Positions 7,630-16,966 are shown, numbered from the stretch's first letter. The stretch is DNA of 32,865 nt from Acidimicrobiaceae bacterium (GCA_947450115.1 CANFUE010000019.1:1-32865), one strand, 5' to 3'. The notes: generated from the sequence alone by a model not told the origin. A program made the numbers and translations.

Positions 7630-8895
7630 TCAGTGGGCTACAAAATACAAAATAGGGAGCACGGTGCTTGCTATTGCGGCCATCGTTACGAGGGTCTGCG
7701 ACACTCGGCCGCTCACATGCTCACCGAGTACATGCTTACGCCTGCTCAATAACAAGATCATCACAATGAGAGGTGGTGCTGCGAGTCCATTGAGCACGGC
7801 CGACCAGTAGAGCGCGCGAACTGGGTTTAAGCCAACGAAGTTCATTGCAAGGCCGCACATCATCGACCCTAAAATCACAAAATAAAATGCCCGTGCTTGC
7901 GACATTTTCAAACTCAAACCCTCACGCCACCCGAAAGTTTCCGCAAGTGCATATGAAGTGGAACCGGCAAGTACTGGCACTGCAAGGAGTCCGGTGCCCA
8001 TGATTCCAAGGGTGAAGAGTAGTTTTGCCAAACTTCCGGCCAATGGCTCAAGGGCTTGTGCAGCTTGTTCAGCAGTACCGATGTTAGTGATTCCACTTTT
8101 GTGAAGAGTCGCTGCTGAAGTCACCATGATGGCAAACATCACAAACACACCTGACGACATTCCGGCCATCACGTCTCCGCGCATTGCGCGCAGGTGGTTT
8201 GCTGTTTCCTCTACCGATTCTGTTCCATGCTCAGCGAGCTCTTCCACCTCTTCACTTGTTTGCCAGAAAAAGAGGTAGGGCGAAATGGTGGTGCCAAAGA
8301 GAGCAATGAGTGCGGCAAGTTCTGTTTTGTTGAAATGAACTTGAGGAACAAAAGTGTGCTGGAGTACATCCCCCCACGACACTTTGATAATAAATAACAC
8401 TGCAACATAGGAAAGCAAACTGATGCAGAGCCAGCGCAGCACACGTGAGTATTGGTGATAAGGAATAGCAATTTCCAAGGCTGCCATTCCCGCAGCAAAT
8501 ACAACTACTAATACGTATTGGGGGATGGGGACAATGAGATGTGTTGCTGCTGCCATTGAACCAAGGTCGGCACCAATGTTGAAGGTATTCGCTGCAACGA
8601 CAAGCCCAAGAGCAACGTAAAGGACCTTCCGCGAGAACTCCTGCTTGATGAGTGCCGCTAGACCCTTCCCGGAAAAAAGACCCAGGCGCGCAGTTGCTTC
8701 CTGCACTGCTGCGGCAAATGGCAAGGCAACAATGGTGGTCCACAGCAATTGGAACCCAAATGCAGCGCCTACCTGTGAATATGTACCAATGCCCGATGGG
8801 TCGTCATCTGCTGCACCAGTGATGAGGCCCGGGCCTAGTCGACGAAAGTAACCACGCCCACCAAAATGATGTCGATGGGGGTGATGTTTGCTCAA
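7630..8895 (-). CDS. NRAMP (SLC11) superfamily metal-ion transporter, divergent clade
   Basis: The product is about 421 aa with eleven or so hydrophobic helices and NRAMP-type order. The TM1 motif reads DDDPSG (30-35) where classical Mn/Fe carriers have DPGN. The TM6 motif reads GTTISPY (201-207) where they have ATVMPH. The Asp and Pro of TM1 are kept, but the Asn and the metal-selective Met are replaced. Related NRAMP-like proteins with a changed site include Mg2+ carriers, so the cargo may not be Mn2+. A His-rich N-terminus (HHPHRHH, residues 4-10) could bind metal. The TTG at 8895 is chosen as start because it sits 4 nt after the stop of the upstream minus gene; longer starts would run into that gene. 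It is probably co-transcribed with the coiled-coil gene. Confidence 0.85.
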   Translation of the reverse strand: MSKHHPHRHHFGGRGYFRRLGPGLITGAADDDPSGIGTYSQVGAAFGFQLLWTTIVALPFAAAVQEATARLGLFSGKGLAALIKQEFSRKVLYVALGLVVAANTFNIGADLGSMAAATHLIVPIPQYVLVVVFAAGMAALEIAIPYHQYSRVLRWLCISLLSYVAVLFIIKVSWGDVLQHTFVPQVHFNKTELAALIALFGTTISPYLFFWQTSEEVEELAEHGTESVEETANHLRAMRGDVMAGMSSGVFVMFAIMVTSAATLHKSGITNIGTAEQAAQALEPLAGSLAKLLFTLGIMGTGLLAVPVLAGSTSYALAETFGWREGLSLKMSQARAFYFVILGSMMCGLAMNFVGLNPVRALYWSAVLNGLAAPPLIVMILLLSRRKHVLGEHVSGRVSQTLVTMAAIASTVLPILYFVAH

Positions 8896-8899
8896 GATT

Positions 8900-9289
8900 T
8901 TATCTTGGTCTGCGAAGTTGGTCGGCAATTTCCGCAAGGTCTTGACGGAAAGTGATTTCATAACGTGCTTGCTCTGTAGCAAGTCGAATTTGTGTTGCTT
9001 GCAGTTGTGCAATGGTTTCGACAGACGCCCCATCGCTTTGTTGTTCGAGTTTTTCGAGGTCGTTGCTCAGCTCATGTAACTGGTTGGTGAGTTCACGACC
9101 AAGTTGCACCACGCGGCCATCGATGGCAGCAAGCGAGTTTGCTGCATTATTCTGAGCAAGAGTGACTTCTTGAATTTGTTGTTGCGCATTTTCCAGTGCA
9201 GTGCGCATGGCGAGCATCTCTGTGCGTAAAGTTTCAATGTCGTCGCCAACAATTTTGCGAAACTTCCTCAAGCCGGGTGCTTTTGCCAT
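8900..9289 (-). CDS. Small coiled-coil protein, unknown function
   Basis: The 129-aa protein is predicted to be almost all helix from about residue 15 to 125, with heptad-like spacing of Leu, Ile, Val and Ala and many Gln, Glu and Asn residues. A short basic N-terminus (KAPGLRKFRKIV) precedes it. There is no membrane segment, signal peptide or catalytic motif. The ATG at 9289 has GGGA about 4 nt upstream on the minus strand. It stops 4 nt before the transporter start, so the two are likely one transcript; whether the proteins interact is unknown. No family is recognised. Confidence 0.7.
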   Translation of the reverse strand: MAKAPGLRKFRKIVGDDIETLRTEMLAMRTALENAQQQIQEVTLAQNNAANSLAAIDGRVVQLGRELTNQLHELSNDLEKLEQQSDGASVETIAQLQATQIRLATEQARYEITFRQDLAEIADQLRRPR

Positions 9290-9323
9290 ACATCCCTAGC
9301 GTACACAGTGCTAAGACTGAGAT

Positions 9324-10007
<684 letters not shown>

Positions 10008-10013
10008 AGTATG

Positions 10014-10044
10014 AAAAGAGTCGGTCCAATGGGCCGGCTCTTTT
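10014..10044 (+). terminator. Intrinsic terminator after the initiator tRNA
   Basis: A 14-bp stem (10014-10027 with 10031-10044, two G-U pairs) with loop AAT. The stem begins with AAAAGAG and its 3' arm ends in CTCTTTT, followed by CGTTTATTG. It probably ends the tag-tRNA transcript and separates it from the flavoprotein gene at 10086. Confidence 0.85.
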
Positions 10045-10085
10045 CGTTTATTGTGGTCGTGAAGCACGCAATACGAGGGGGACCA

Positions 10086-10589
10086 ATGTCAGATTTTGAT
10101 TATGAAGACCTAGCCGGAATGCAATTGAACGATGCCGAGTTGTTGGCGTTGGTTGGTCCAGGAGGGGAATGCATCTTTAACTGGACCACAAAAGATGGCC
10201 ACCCTGTGGGTGTGGTCGTTGCCTACATTTATAAAGACGGAACTTTTTGGACCACTTGTGCTGAACGGCGTAAGCGAGTACCTGCATTGCGTAAGCGCCC
10301 ACAATCGGGCATCGTCATTAACCGCGATGGCAAGACAGCGAGCTACAAAGGTGATTCCACTGTGCACCAAAATGGCGATAAAGGTTTCACTGAATTAAAG
10401 ACGTGGTTCTATGGGGCTCTCTCTGGTGCAGCAGCGAACCCACATGATGAGTATCGACAAGCATTTGCAAAGTTTCTCGACTCGCCACATCGCGTCATTA
10501 TCGAGACCCCTGGGAAACTCATTGTTGGATTCGATGTTGAGAAGTTTCGAGCCCAAACGAACAAAGCAATTGCTGCTGGTCTCGCATAG
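10086..10589 (+). CDS. Pyridoxamine 5'-phosphate oxidase-like split-barrel (flavin/F420-binding) protein
   Basis: The 167-aa protein has the beta-strand layout of the FMN/F420 split barrel: an early strand with GHPVGVVVAYIYKDGTFWTTC (about 36-56), then RVPALRKRPQSGIVINRDG (about 62-80) and a TVHQNG turn. In actinobacteria such proteins include FMN enzymes, heme-handling proteins and F420H2-dependent reductases; the cofactor cannot be settled from the sequence alone. The start is ATG 10086 with GGGGGACC just before it. The open frame extends to 10011, but that part is the terminator hairpin. A SnoaL-like protein follows after 3 nt, and an rRNA-type methyltransferase after that, in one apparent operon. 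Confidence 0.6.
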   Translation: MSDFDYEDLAGMQLNDAELLALVGPGGECIFNWTTKDGHPVGVVVAYIYKDGTFWTTCAERRKRVPALRKRPQSGIVINRDGKTASYKGDSTVHQNGDKGFTELKTWFYGALSGAAANPHDEYRQAFAKFLDSPHRVIIETPGKLIVGFDVEKFRAQTNKAIAAGLA

Positions 10590-10592
10590 TTA

Positions 10593-11081
10593 ATGACTTT
10601 TGCAATGAAATTTCGTCAACGCAACTCTCAGAGTCTGCAACGTATTCAGAATTTAGAAGACGTACAGGAAATTAGTTTTCTGAAGGCTGCGTACTGTGCG
10701 GGTTGCGACGACGACCATAATGGTCACACGGTTGCTGCTCTTTTTGTACCTACGGGAATCTGGGCAACTTCAATGTCGGGCGAACACCGTGGCCACGACG
10801 CAATTCGAGCATTTTTTCGCAGCGTGCGCGACAGTAAAAGAATGAAGTATTCCACTCATATGGTGACCAATGAGGTCATTACTGTTTCTGGCGATGAAGC
10901 AAAGGCATCGTGGAGTTTCACCATGATGTACACGTCGCCTGATGAAAAGAGATATCGAATTTTAGGTTTTTATCGCGACACGTTTGTGCGTACTGCCGAT
11001 GGTTGGCGTTTTGCATCTTTATACTCCGATGTGCAGGACTATGCGATTTTAGAAACGCAGACTTTTAGACTCACTTCGTGA
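10593..11081 (+). CDS. SnoaL-like / NTF2-fold protein
   Basis: The 162-aa protein fits the cone-shaped alpha+beta NTF2 fold: an N-terminal helix pair (EISFLKAAYCAGCDDD), a short strand with GIWATSMSGEHRGHDAIRAF, then strands including EVITVSGDEAKASWSFTMMY and a closing RTADGWRFASLYSD. The pattern is typical of SnoaL_4-type proteins, which range from polyketide cyclases and ketosteroid isomerases to small subunits of ring dioxygenases and stress proteins. The catalytic role cannot be assigned. A second in-frame ATG occurs at 10605. Its stop overlaps the methyltransferase start (GTGA, 4 nt), so translation of the two is coupled. Confidence 0.7.
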   Translation: MTFAMKFRQRNSQSLQRIQNLEDVQEISFLKAAYCAGCDDDHNGHTVAALFVPTGIWATSMSGEHRGHDAIRAFFRSVRDSKRMKYSTHMVTNEVITVSGDEAKASWSFTMMYTSPDEKRYRILGFYRDTFVRTADGWRFASLYSDVQDYAILETQTFRLTS

Positions 11082-12343
11082 ATTTACTTAAAGATCTTCC
11101 TCAACCTTCCGCGCATCGCATTGCAGTGCAAGTTACAAAAGCTGGTTTGCGCGCAGTTCGACAAGGGAGCCCTTGGCTTTATGATCAGGCTGTTGTTTCA
11201 CATAAGCCACATGGCGAATGCGGCGACTTAGCCGTTGTGTTTGATGATGAGCGACGTTTTGCGGGAATTGGTCTGTGGGATCCAAATTCTCCCATCAGAG
11301 TAAAAATATTGCACAGTGGGAAACCAGCAACAATTGATGCGGCGTGGTGGAAGGAACGCTTGCAGGCATGTCGTGAATTTCGCAACCAGCTTTTAGAAGA
11401 TGGAACCACAACGGGCTTTCGCTGGGTTCATGGTGAAAACGACGGTCTACCAGGGCTTATTGTTGACCAATACAGCAATACGGTCGTGGTGAAGTTGTAT
11501 AGCGCTGCTTGGTTTGCACACTTAACAAGTGTGATTGACGGAATTGTTTCAGTATCTGCACCTGAACGCATTGTTCTGCGATTTTCCCGCACTGTGCGTG
11601 CAGGAAACACCTTTGGCTTAGGAGATGGTGCAACGATCTATGGTGATGCTCCTGATGCACCCATTATGTTTTTAGAAAATGGTTTGCACTTTGAAGCCGA
11701 TGTAGTGCAAGGCCATAAAACAGGTCATTTTCTAGACCAACGCGACAACCGTGCAATTGTGCGCAACATGGTGGAAGAGCAAGTGCAAGGCGGCAACACG
11801 CACTGCAGCGTGCTCGATGTTTTTTCAAGTACCGGCGGATTCACGGTTTCAGCAGCTGCCGGGGGCGCAGCATCGGTGCATATGGTTGATGTCAGTGGCC
11901 CTGCATTGGCAACTGCACATCGCAACTTGGCACACAACACGCAGATTCCTGCAATAGGGCGTTGCGCTGTTACCGATATCCGTGGTGACGCATTCGCCAT
12001 GTTGGAAGAGATGGTTGACGAAGGGCGAACCTTCGACATCGTCATTTTGGACCCACCATCGTTTGCTCAAAATCAGGAATCGGTACATCGAGCACTTGGC
12101 TCATATGAACGACTTGCTCGATTGGGGATGGCCCTCACCGCCAACGGAGGCACGTTGGTGCAGGCGTCTTGCTCGAGTCGTATTGATATAGATCAGCTCA
12201 TTGATGTTGCCGATAGCGCGGCACGCACAAGTGGTGTGTACCTCGACGAAATTCGTCGCACCGAGCACCCCGTTGACCATCCCATTGGTTTTGAGTTTGG
12301 GGCGTATTTGAAGGCGCTGTATTTCACCATTTCACATGTTTAG
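11078..12343 (+). CDS. Class I SAM-dependent 23S rRNA-type methyltransferase (RlmI/RlmK family)
   Basis: The 421-aa protein has an N-terminal PUA-like domain (about 15-80), a central EEHD-like part with WVHGENDGLPGLIVD (117-130), and a C-terminal Rossmann methyltransferase domain. HFLDQR (217-222), the SAM-binding LDVFSSTGGF (246-255) and LDPPSFA (324-330) are the family signatures. RlmI makes m5C1962 in E. coli 23S rRNA; members of this family methylate rRNA cytosine or guanine, so the exact base is uncertain here. The GTG start at 11078 overlaps the preceding SnoaL-like gene by 4 nt. The gene ends an operon; 78 nt follow before oleA. Confidence 0.85.
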   Translation: MNLLKDLPQPSAHRIAVQVTKAGLRAVRQGSPWLYDQAVVSHKPHGECGDLAVVFDDERRFAGIGLWDPNSPIRVKILHSGKPATIDAAWWKERLQACREFRNQLLEDGTTTGFRWVHGENDGLPGLIVDQYSNTVVVKLYSAAWFAHLTSVIDGIVSVSAPERIVLRFSRTVRAGNTFGLGDGATIYGDAPDAPIMFLENGLHFEADVVQGHKTGHFLDQRDNRAIVRNMVEEQVQGGNTHCSVLDVFSSTGGFTVSAAAGGAASVHMVDVSGPALATAHRNLAHNTQIPAIGRCAVTDIRGDAFAMLEEMVDEGRTFDIVILDPPSFAQNQESVHRALGSYERLARLGMALTANGGTLVQASCSSRIDIDQLIDVADSAARTSGVYLDEIRRTEHPVDHPIGFEFGAYLKALYFTISHV

Positions 12344-12398
12344 AGCATTAGTTCTGGGTGTGGTCAAGGCTTATTGCAAAACTTTCACTAGCCTGTCT

Positions 12399-12408
12399 CC
12401 TACGTAGG
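12399..12408. promoter_or_regulatory. Palindrome upstream of oleA
   Basis: CCTACGTAGG is a perfect 10-bp palindrome 13 nt before the oleA ATG, in the only gap (78 nt) ahead of the ole cluster. It could be part of an operator or simply chance; TTGCAA lies upstream (12374-12379), but no clear -10 box is seen at a standard distance. Confidence 0.25.
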
Positions 12409-12421
12409 CGGAAGGCTGGAA

Positions 12422-13447
12422 ATGAGCGGAAATTCGGTGTTCCGACACCAACACAGTGGAGTGCTGAGTATTGCGGCGGTGGAAGCCCCCCATGTCGTTA
12501 CCTCCGACTGGATTGATGAACAACTGGCCGAAACGTACCAACGCAATGGTTTGCGCGCTGGGCTTTTGGCGGGCTTGGCCGGCATTGAAGAACGCCGCTG
12601 GTGGAGTACCGACATCACGTTTGCTGATGCTGCTGCAATGGCCGGGAAGGCCGCCATTGAAAAAGCTGGTATCGACCCCAGCGAAATTGGTGTGCTCATT
12701 TCTACTTCTGTATGTAAAGAACATCTTGAGCCGTCCATTGCATGTTCGGTGCATCACCAACTCGGGTTGTCATCGGCTTGTTTAAATTTCGACATTGGCA
12801 ATGCATGCCTAGGGTTTGTGAATGCAATGCACGTTGCCGGCACCATGCTCGATGCGGGAACGGTGAAGTACGCCTTAATTGTTGACGGAGAAGGAAGTCG
12901 CTATACGCAAGAAGCCACGCTGAATCGTTTGCGCAATCCAGAATCAACTGCAGGTGATGTTTTTGCCGAGTTTGCATCTCTCACACTTGGCTCGGGTGCT
13001 GCTGCAATGGTGATGTCGCGCGATGATCGCCACAGTGAAGTACATAAATTTGTAGGCGGAGTCACACGTGCCGCAACTCAACACAATTCTTTGTGTGTAG
13101 GCAGTCTCGACCGCATGACCACCGATACACATGGGTTATTGGTTGCAGGTCTCGACCTCGCTGCCGATGCATGGGCCGATGCAGCCGACGATTTCAATTG
13201 GTCACAAGGCCTCGATTGGTACATCGTGCACCAGGTGAGCAAAGTGCACACCACAATGTTGTGCGATCGTCTCGGAATTAATTCTGCAAAAGTTCCGCTC
13301 ACTTTTCCGCAATATGGAAATGTTGGCCCGGCAGCTATTCCTATCACGTTGGCAAAAGTGCAAGACCAGATTCAGCCTGGTGAACGCGTGCTGTGCATGG
13401 GTATAGGTTCTGGTCTCAATACCAGCCTCACCGAAATTCTTTGGTAG
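12422..13447 (+). CDS. oleA: OleA: acyl-CoA head-to-head condensing enzyme (thiolase fold)
   Basis: OleA joins two fatty acyl-CoAs by non-decarboxylative Claisen condensation to a 2-alkyl-3-keto acid, the first step of olefin/beta-lactone synthesis. The 341-aa product has the thiolase triad: Cys129 in DIGNACLGF, His270 in IVHQVSK and Asn300 in YGNVGPAAIP. Glu103 in LEPS corresponds to the extra glutamate that acts as base in OleA and sets it apart from FabH. The C-terminus holds GERVLCMGIGSGLNTS. The ATG at 12422 has a purine-rich GGAAGGCTGGAA before it. It is followed 16 nt later by oleBC and then oleD, the order seen in other actinobacterial ole clusters. The family also contains beta-lactone antibiotic enzymes, so the final product is not fixed by this gene. 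Confidence 0.9.
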   Translation: MSGNSVFRHQHSGVLSIAAVEAPHVVTSDWIDEQLAETYQRNGLRAGLLAGLAGIEERRWWSTDITFADAAAMAGKAAIEKAGIDPSEIGVLISTSVCKEHLEPSIACSVHHQLGLSSACLNFDIGNACLGFVNAMHVAGTMLDAGTVKYALIVDGEGSRYTQEATLNRLRNPESTAGDVFAEFASLTLGSGAAAMVMSRDDRHSEVHKFVGGVTRAATQHNSLCVGSLDRMTTDTHGLLVAGLDLAADAWADAADDFNWSQGLDWYIVHQVSKVHTTMLCDRLGINSAKVPLTFPQYGNVGPAAIPITLAKVQDQIQPGERVLCMGIGSGLNTSLTEILW

Positions 13448-13463
13448 CACCTTGGAGAAGTGC

Positions 13464-15962
13464 ATGCCTCCATCTCGGCGCGAGCTTGAGCAGTTTGGCG
13501 TGCGACCCGAGTGGTCAACAGTTGTAGAAGTTCCCAGCCACAACGGCGCAACGTATGCGTGGCATGTTTTGCAGAGACCAGGTAGTAGTGAGCACGCGCC
13601 AGTTGTGTTGTGTTTGCATGGCAACCCCACATGGTCATTCTTGTGGTCGAGGTTATTTCACGAACTGAAGAGCGATGTTCGCCTCATTGCCCCCGACCAA
13701 TTGGCAATGGGGTATTCCGAAAATATAGGGCCGCGTAGTTATGAAACACGAGTAAAAGATATTGAAGATCTTTTACGTGCACTCAATATTTCCGCACCCA
13801 TTTGGATAGTTGCGCAAGATTGGGGTGGCGCTCTCGCCATGGGTTATGCCGTGGCTCATCCTCAAAGTGTGGCTGGTCTTGTTTTGTCGAATACGGGAAT
13901 TGCCATTCCGCAGGGGAGACGCGCTCCGCTGCTCATTAAAATTTCTGCTGCGAGTGGATTGCACCAATTCATCACGCAACGCACACCACTGTTTGTGAAG
14001 GGAACTCCGCTTCTTCCCGGCCACGCCTTGACCAAAGTGCAACGTAAAGCACTAGCCGCTCCGTATAAAACTCCATATGCGCGGCGAGGAATTGCTGGCT
14101 TTGTGGCCGAAGTCCCTTTTCATGCGGAACATCCCAATCAGCAAGTGCTGAACAATGTTGCCGAGCAACTGCCACATCTCAATATGCCTGTGCGGCTCAT
14201 CTGGGGTGCAAAAGATCCGGTTTTCAACGATGACTTTGCCGATGATCTCATGCAGAGATTTCGTAATGTCGCATTGCACCGTATTGCAAGCGCAGGGCAC
14301 TTAGCAGTATTAGAAACATCTATTGCGTCGCTAGTTGAAGACGCAATGCGTGAAAACCCCATTCAAAAACAACCGGCGGTCTCTTTAGGTGAACCTGAAC
14401 CATTATGGGGCCGGCTGGAAAATAGTGAACGAGCACATGAGATTGCGGTGAATGATGCAGCCGCTCGTGAGAGTGTCACTTTTGATGAATTTGCTGCGCA
14501 GGTTGCAACGTATGCTCAAGAATTGCACCAACAAGGAGTACAGCGTGGGCAACGTATTGCTGTACTCGTTCCACCAAGTATCGACCTCATTGCGGTGGTG
14601 TACGCGGCGTGGCGAATTGGGGCAGTCACTGTCATTGCCGACCGTGGGTTGGGACTTCGTGGTTTAGGAAATGCTGTGCGCTCGGCACGCGTGCAACATG
14701 TTGTGGGGTCGCAAAAAGCTTTGCTGGCAGCTCGCGCATTGAGGTGTGCCCCTCATGCAACTTTTATTGATTTGGGCAAGTTACACGGTGCAAAAAAACT
14801 CGAATCTCTCGCCGAGGTATACGCACCACAACCACAACCACAAGACCTCGCTGCTGTGTTGTTTACCTCAGGCGCAACAGGGCCAGCTAAAGGAGTGCGC
14901 TACACGCATCAACAACTGTGTGCGCAGCGCGATGCATTGCAACATTTATATGGCATCACAAATGCAGACCGTTTCGTTGCCGCATTTGCACCCTTTGCCT
15001 TGTACGGCCCTGCCCTCGGTATTTGTACTGGTCTTGCCAATATGGATGTCACGGCGCCACGCACGCTCACCGCGCAAGCATTGAACGAAGCCTGCGAAAG
15101 TATTCAGGCCACTATGGTGTTTGCTTCGCCTGCTGCGCTTGTAAATGTATTAGCTACCGCTGAAACAACGAACACCACGGCGTTGAGCAAAGTGCGTCTT
15201 GTGATGTCTGCTGGAGCACCAGTGCCGCTTGCCACCTTGCAAGCAATGAAGACCTTGTGCCCTCAAGCAGAAATGCACACTCCTTATGGAATGACCGAAC
15301 TACTTCCCCTTGCCGATATTTCCCTTTCCGCTCGCGAAGCGGTGGGTGAAGACCAAGAGGGAACAGGTGGAGTTTGTGTAGGTAAAGCCGTTAACGGTTG
15401 TGACGTAGTTGTTGCCGCGCCGCATTCGGGTCGAGATGTTCAGCCATTGGCAACTGGGGTAACGGGCGAAATTTTGGCGTCGGCACCATGGATGTCAGAT
15501 GGTTACGACCGCTTGTGGCACACACAGAATTCGGCTCGTCCGTTACGTGAAGAAGGAAAGCGCTCATGGCACCGTACGGGTGACGTCGGGCATTTAGACC
15601 ATGCGGGAAATATTTGGGTAGAGGGTCGAGTGGTGCACGTCATTTATTCGGTAGAGGGCGAAGTCACACCTGTGCCGCTTGAAATTGCGGTGGAATCTAT
15701 AGCTGAAGTGCAGCGTGCTGCGGTTGTGGGTATTGGTCCGAGCGGAGTACAACAAGTCGTAGTGGTTCTGGAAACCCTTACTGGCAAAGAGGGAGAAGCT
15801 AGCCCTGAGCTCACGGCCAAGGTGCGTCGTGTGGTTACCCCGCAGAAGGTTGCCGCTGTGTGGGTGGTGAAAGACTTGCCCGTCGATATTCGACACAATG
15901 CAAAAATCGACCGCACGGCATTAGCAAACAAAATGAGCACTCTCTTGTCTGGTGAAAAATAG
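13464..15962 (+). CDS. oleBC: OleBC fusion: beta-lactone decarboxylase + beta-lactone synthetase
   Basis: The 832-aa protein joins two enzymes. Residues 1-300 are an alpha/beta hydrolase of the haloalkane-dehalogenase type: HGNPTW (oxyanion region), nucleophile Asp119 in AQDWGGA, Asp251 in GAKDPVF and His279 in AGHLAV. This is OleB, which decarboxylates the beta-lactone to a cis-olefin. Residues about 330-832 are an AMP-forming synthetase: FTSGATGPAKG (467-477), YGMTE, HRTGDVG and Lys814. This is OleC, which uses ATP to close 2-alkyl-3-hydroxy acids to beta-lactones. Start: ATG 13464 with GGAG 7 nt upstream; TTG 13452 is less likely. OleB-OleC fusions are known in actinobacteria such as Micrococcus. 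It overlaps oleD by 1 nt (TAGTG). Confidence 0.92.
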   Translation: MPPSRRELEQFGVRPEWSTVVEVPSHNGATYAWHVLQRPGSSEHAPVVLCLHGNPTWSFLWSRLFHELKSDVRLIAPDQLAMGYSENIGPRSYETRVKDIEDLLRALNISAPIWIVAQDWGGALAMGYAVAHPQSVAGLVLSNTGIAIPQGRRAPLLIKISAASGLHQFITQRTPLFVKGTPLLPGHALTKVQRKALAAPYKTPYARRGIAGFVAEVPFHAEHPNQQVLNNVAEQLPHLNMPVRLIWGAKDPVFNDDFADDLMQRFRNVALHRIASAGHLAVLETSIASLVEDAMRENPIQKQPAVSLGEPEPLWGRLENSERAHEIAVNDAAARESVTFDEFAAQVATYAQELHQQGVQRGQRIAVLVPPSIDLIAVVYAAWRIGAVTVIADRGLGLRGLGNAVRSARVQHVVGSQKALLAARALRCAPHATFIDLGKLHGAKKLESLAEVYAPQPQPQDLAAVLFTSGATGPAKGVRYTHQQLCAQRDALQHLYGITNADRFVAAFAPFALYGPALGICTGLANMDVTAPRTLTAQALNEACESIQATMVFASPAALVNVLATAETTNTTALSKVRLVMSAGAPVPLATLQAMKTLCPQAEMHTPYGMTELLPLADISLSAREAVGEDQEGTGGVCVGKAVNGCDVVVAAPHSGRDVQPLATGVTGEILASAPWMSDGYDRLWHTQNSARPLREEGKRSWHRTGDVGHLDHAGNIWVEGRVVHVIYSVEGEVTPVPLEIAVESIAEVQRAAVVGIGPSGVQQVVVVLETLTGKEGEASPELTAKVRRVVTPQKVAAVWVVKDLPVDIRHNAKIDRTALANKMSTLLSGEK

Positions 15963-16966
15963 TGAAAGTATTAGTTACCGGTGCTGGCAGTTTATTGATG
16001 CGCGAAGTTGCTATTGCCCTGGCAACAAGAGGTGAAGAAGTGGTGTGCATGCAGCGTCGCGAAGCACATTTCCCACCGGGAGTGCGTGTGCATCAGGAGT
16101 TGGGCGATATCACCAACCTTGAAGCGGTTGCCAAAGCAATGGCGGGTTGTGATGGGGTGGTTCATGGAGCAGCGCGTGTTGGTGTTGTAGGAACTTGGAA
16201 CGATTTCTACAACACAAATGTTGTAGGAACACAAAATATTCTTGCTGCCGCCCAAACTCAACATGTGCCGCGCATTGTGTATGTGTCCACTCCGTCAGTT
16301 GCTCATCATGGCCTCTCGCTTGTTGGAGCAGATGCAACACCCGCAGTAACAGGACATCAACGTGCTTACTATGCAGAGAGTAAAGCGATTGCAGAAACCG
16401 AAGCTCTCAATGCAAACAGTAATACGTGTGCAGTCGTTGCCATACGGCCGCACTTAGTGTGGGGGCCGTGCGATACTCAACTCGTCGGACGCATTGTGGA
16501 TCGTGCACAGAAAAATAAATTAGCGATGGTAGGTAGTGGAAGTGCTCTTATCGACTCCACATACATTACGAATGCAGTAGCTGCCTTGGTCGCCGCGGTT
16601 GACGCGCTACAAGTAGGCGCTACCTGCGCTGGGAAGGCGTATGTCATTGCAAATGGCGAGCCCCGCACAGTGCGTGAATTGATGCAAGAAATTTGCAATG
16701 CAGCAGGCGTTCCCTTTCGTCCGAAGAAAGTCCCATTGTCTGTTGCGCTTGCGGTGGGCTCTCTTATGGAGCGCGTGTGGCCACGAATGGGTAAAGGTGA
16801 GCCACCGCTCACGAGGTTTGTGGCAGAGCAGCTCGGTACGGCGCACTGGTTCAACCCAAGGTCAGCGGCGCAAGATCTGAATTGGTCGCCGACGGTGTCA
16901 CTCGATGAGGGCTTTGCAGAATTACATCGGTGGTTTTTGGAACAACCCAGGCCATTGCCACTGTGA
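15962..16966 (+). CDS. oleD: OleD: NAD(P)H-dependent 2-alkyl-3-ketoalkanoate reductase (extended SDR)
   Basis: The 334-aa product is an extended short-chain dehydrogenase that reduces the OleA 3-keto product to the 3-hydroxy acid used by the OleC domain. The active site is visible: Ser in STPSV (109-113), Tyr137 and Lys141 (YAESK). GNGEP-type and WxP motifs near the C-terminus (NWSPT) are also family-like. The nucleotide loop is unusual: TGAGSLLM (6-13) where the family has TGxxGxxG, so the second and third glycines are replaced by Ser and Met. The rest of the fold looks intact. The GTG start overlaps the oleBC stop by 1 nt, so translation is coupled. It is the last gene of the ole operon; 208 nt follow before cspA. 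Confidence 0.88.
   Translation: MKVLVTGAGSLLMREVAIALATRGEEVVCMQRREAHFPPGVRVHQELGDITNLEAVAKAMAGCDGVVHGAARVGVVGTWNDFYNTNVVGTQNILAAAQTQHVPRIVYVSTPSVAHHGLSLVGADATPAVTGHQRAYYAESKAIAETEALNANSNTCAVVAIRPHLVWGPCDTQLVGRIVDRAQKNKLAMVGSGSALIDSTYITNAVAALVAAVDALQVGATCAGKAYVIANGEPRTVRELMQEICNAAGVPFRPKKVPLSVALAVGSLMERVWPRMGKGEPPLTRFVAEQLGTAHWFNPRSAAQDLNWSPTVSLDEGFAELHRWFLEQPRPLPL

Noticed and set aside
12422-13447. FabH (fatty-acid initiation ketosynthase)
   Set aside because: Glu103 in LEPS and the linked oleBC and oleD genes favour OleA.
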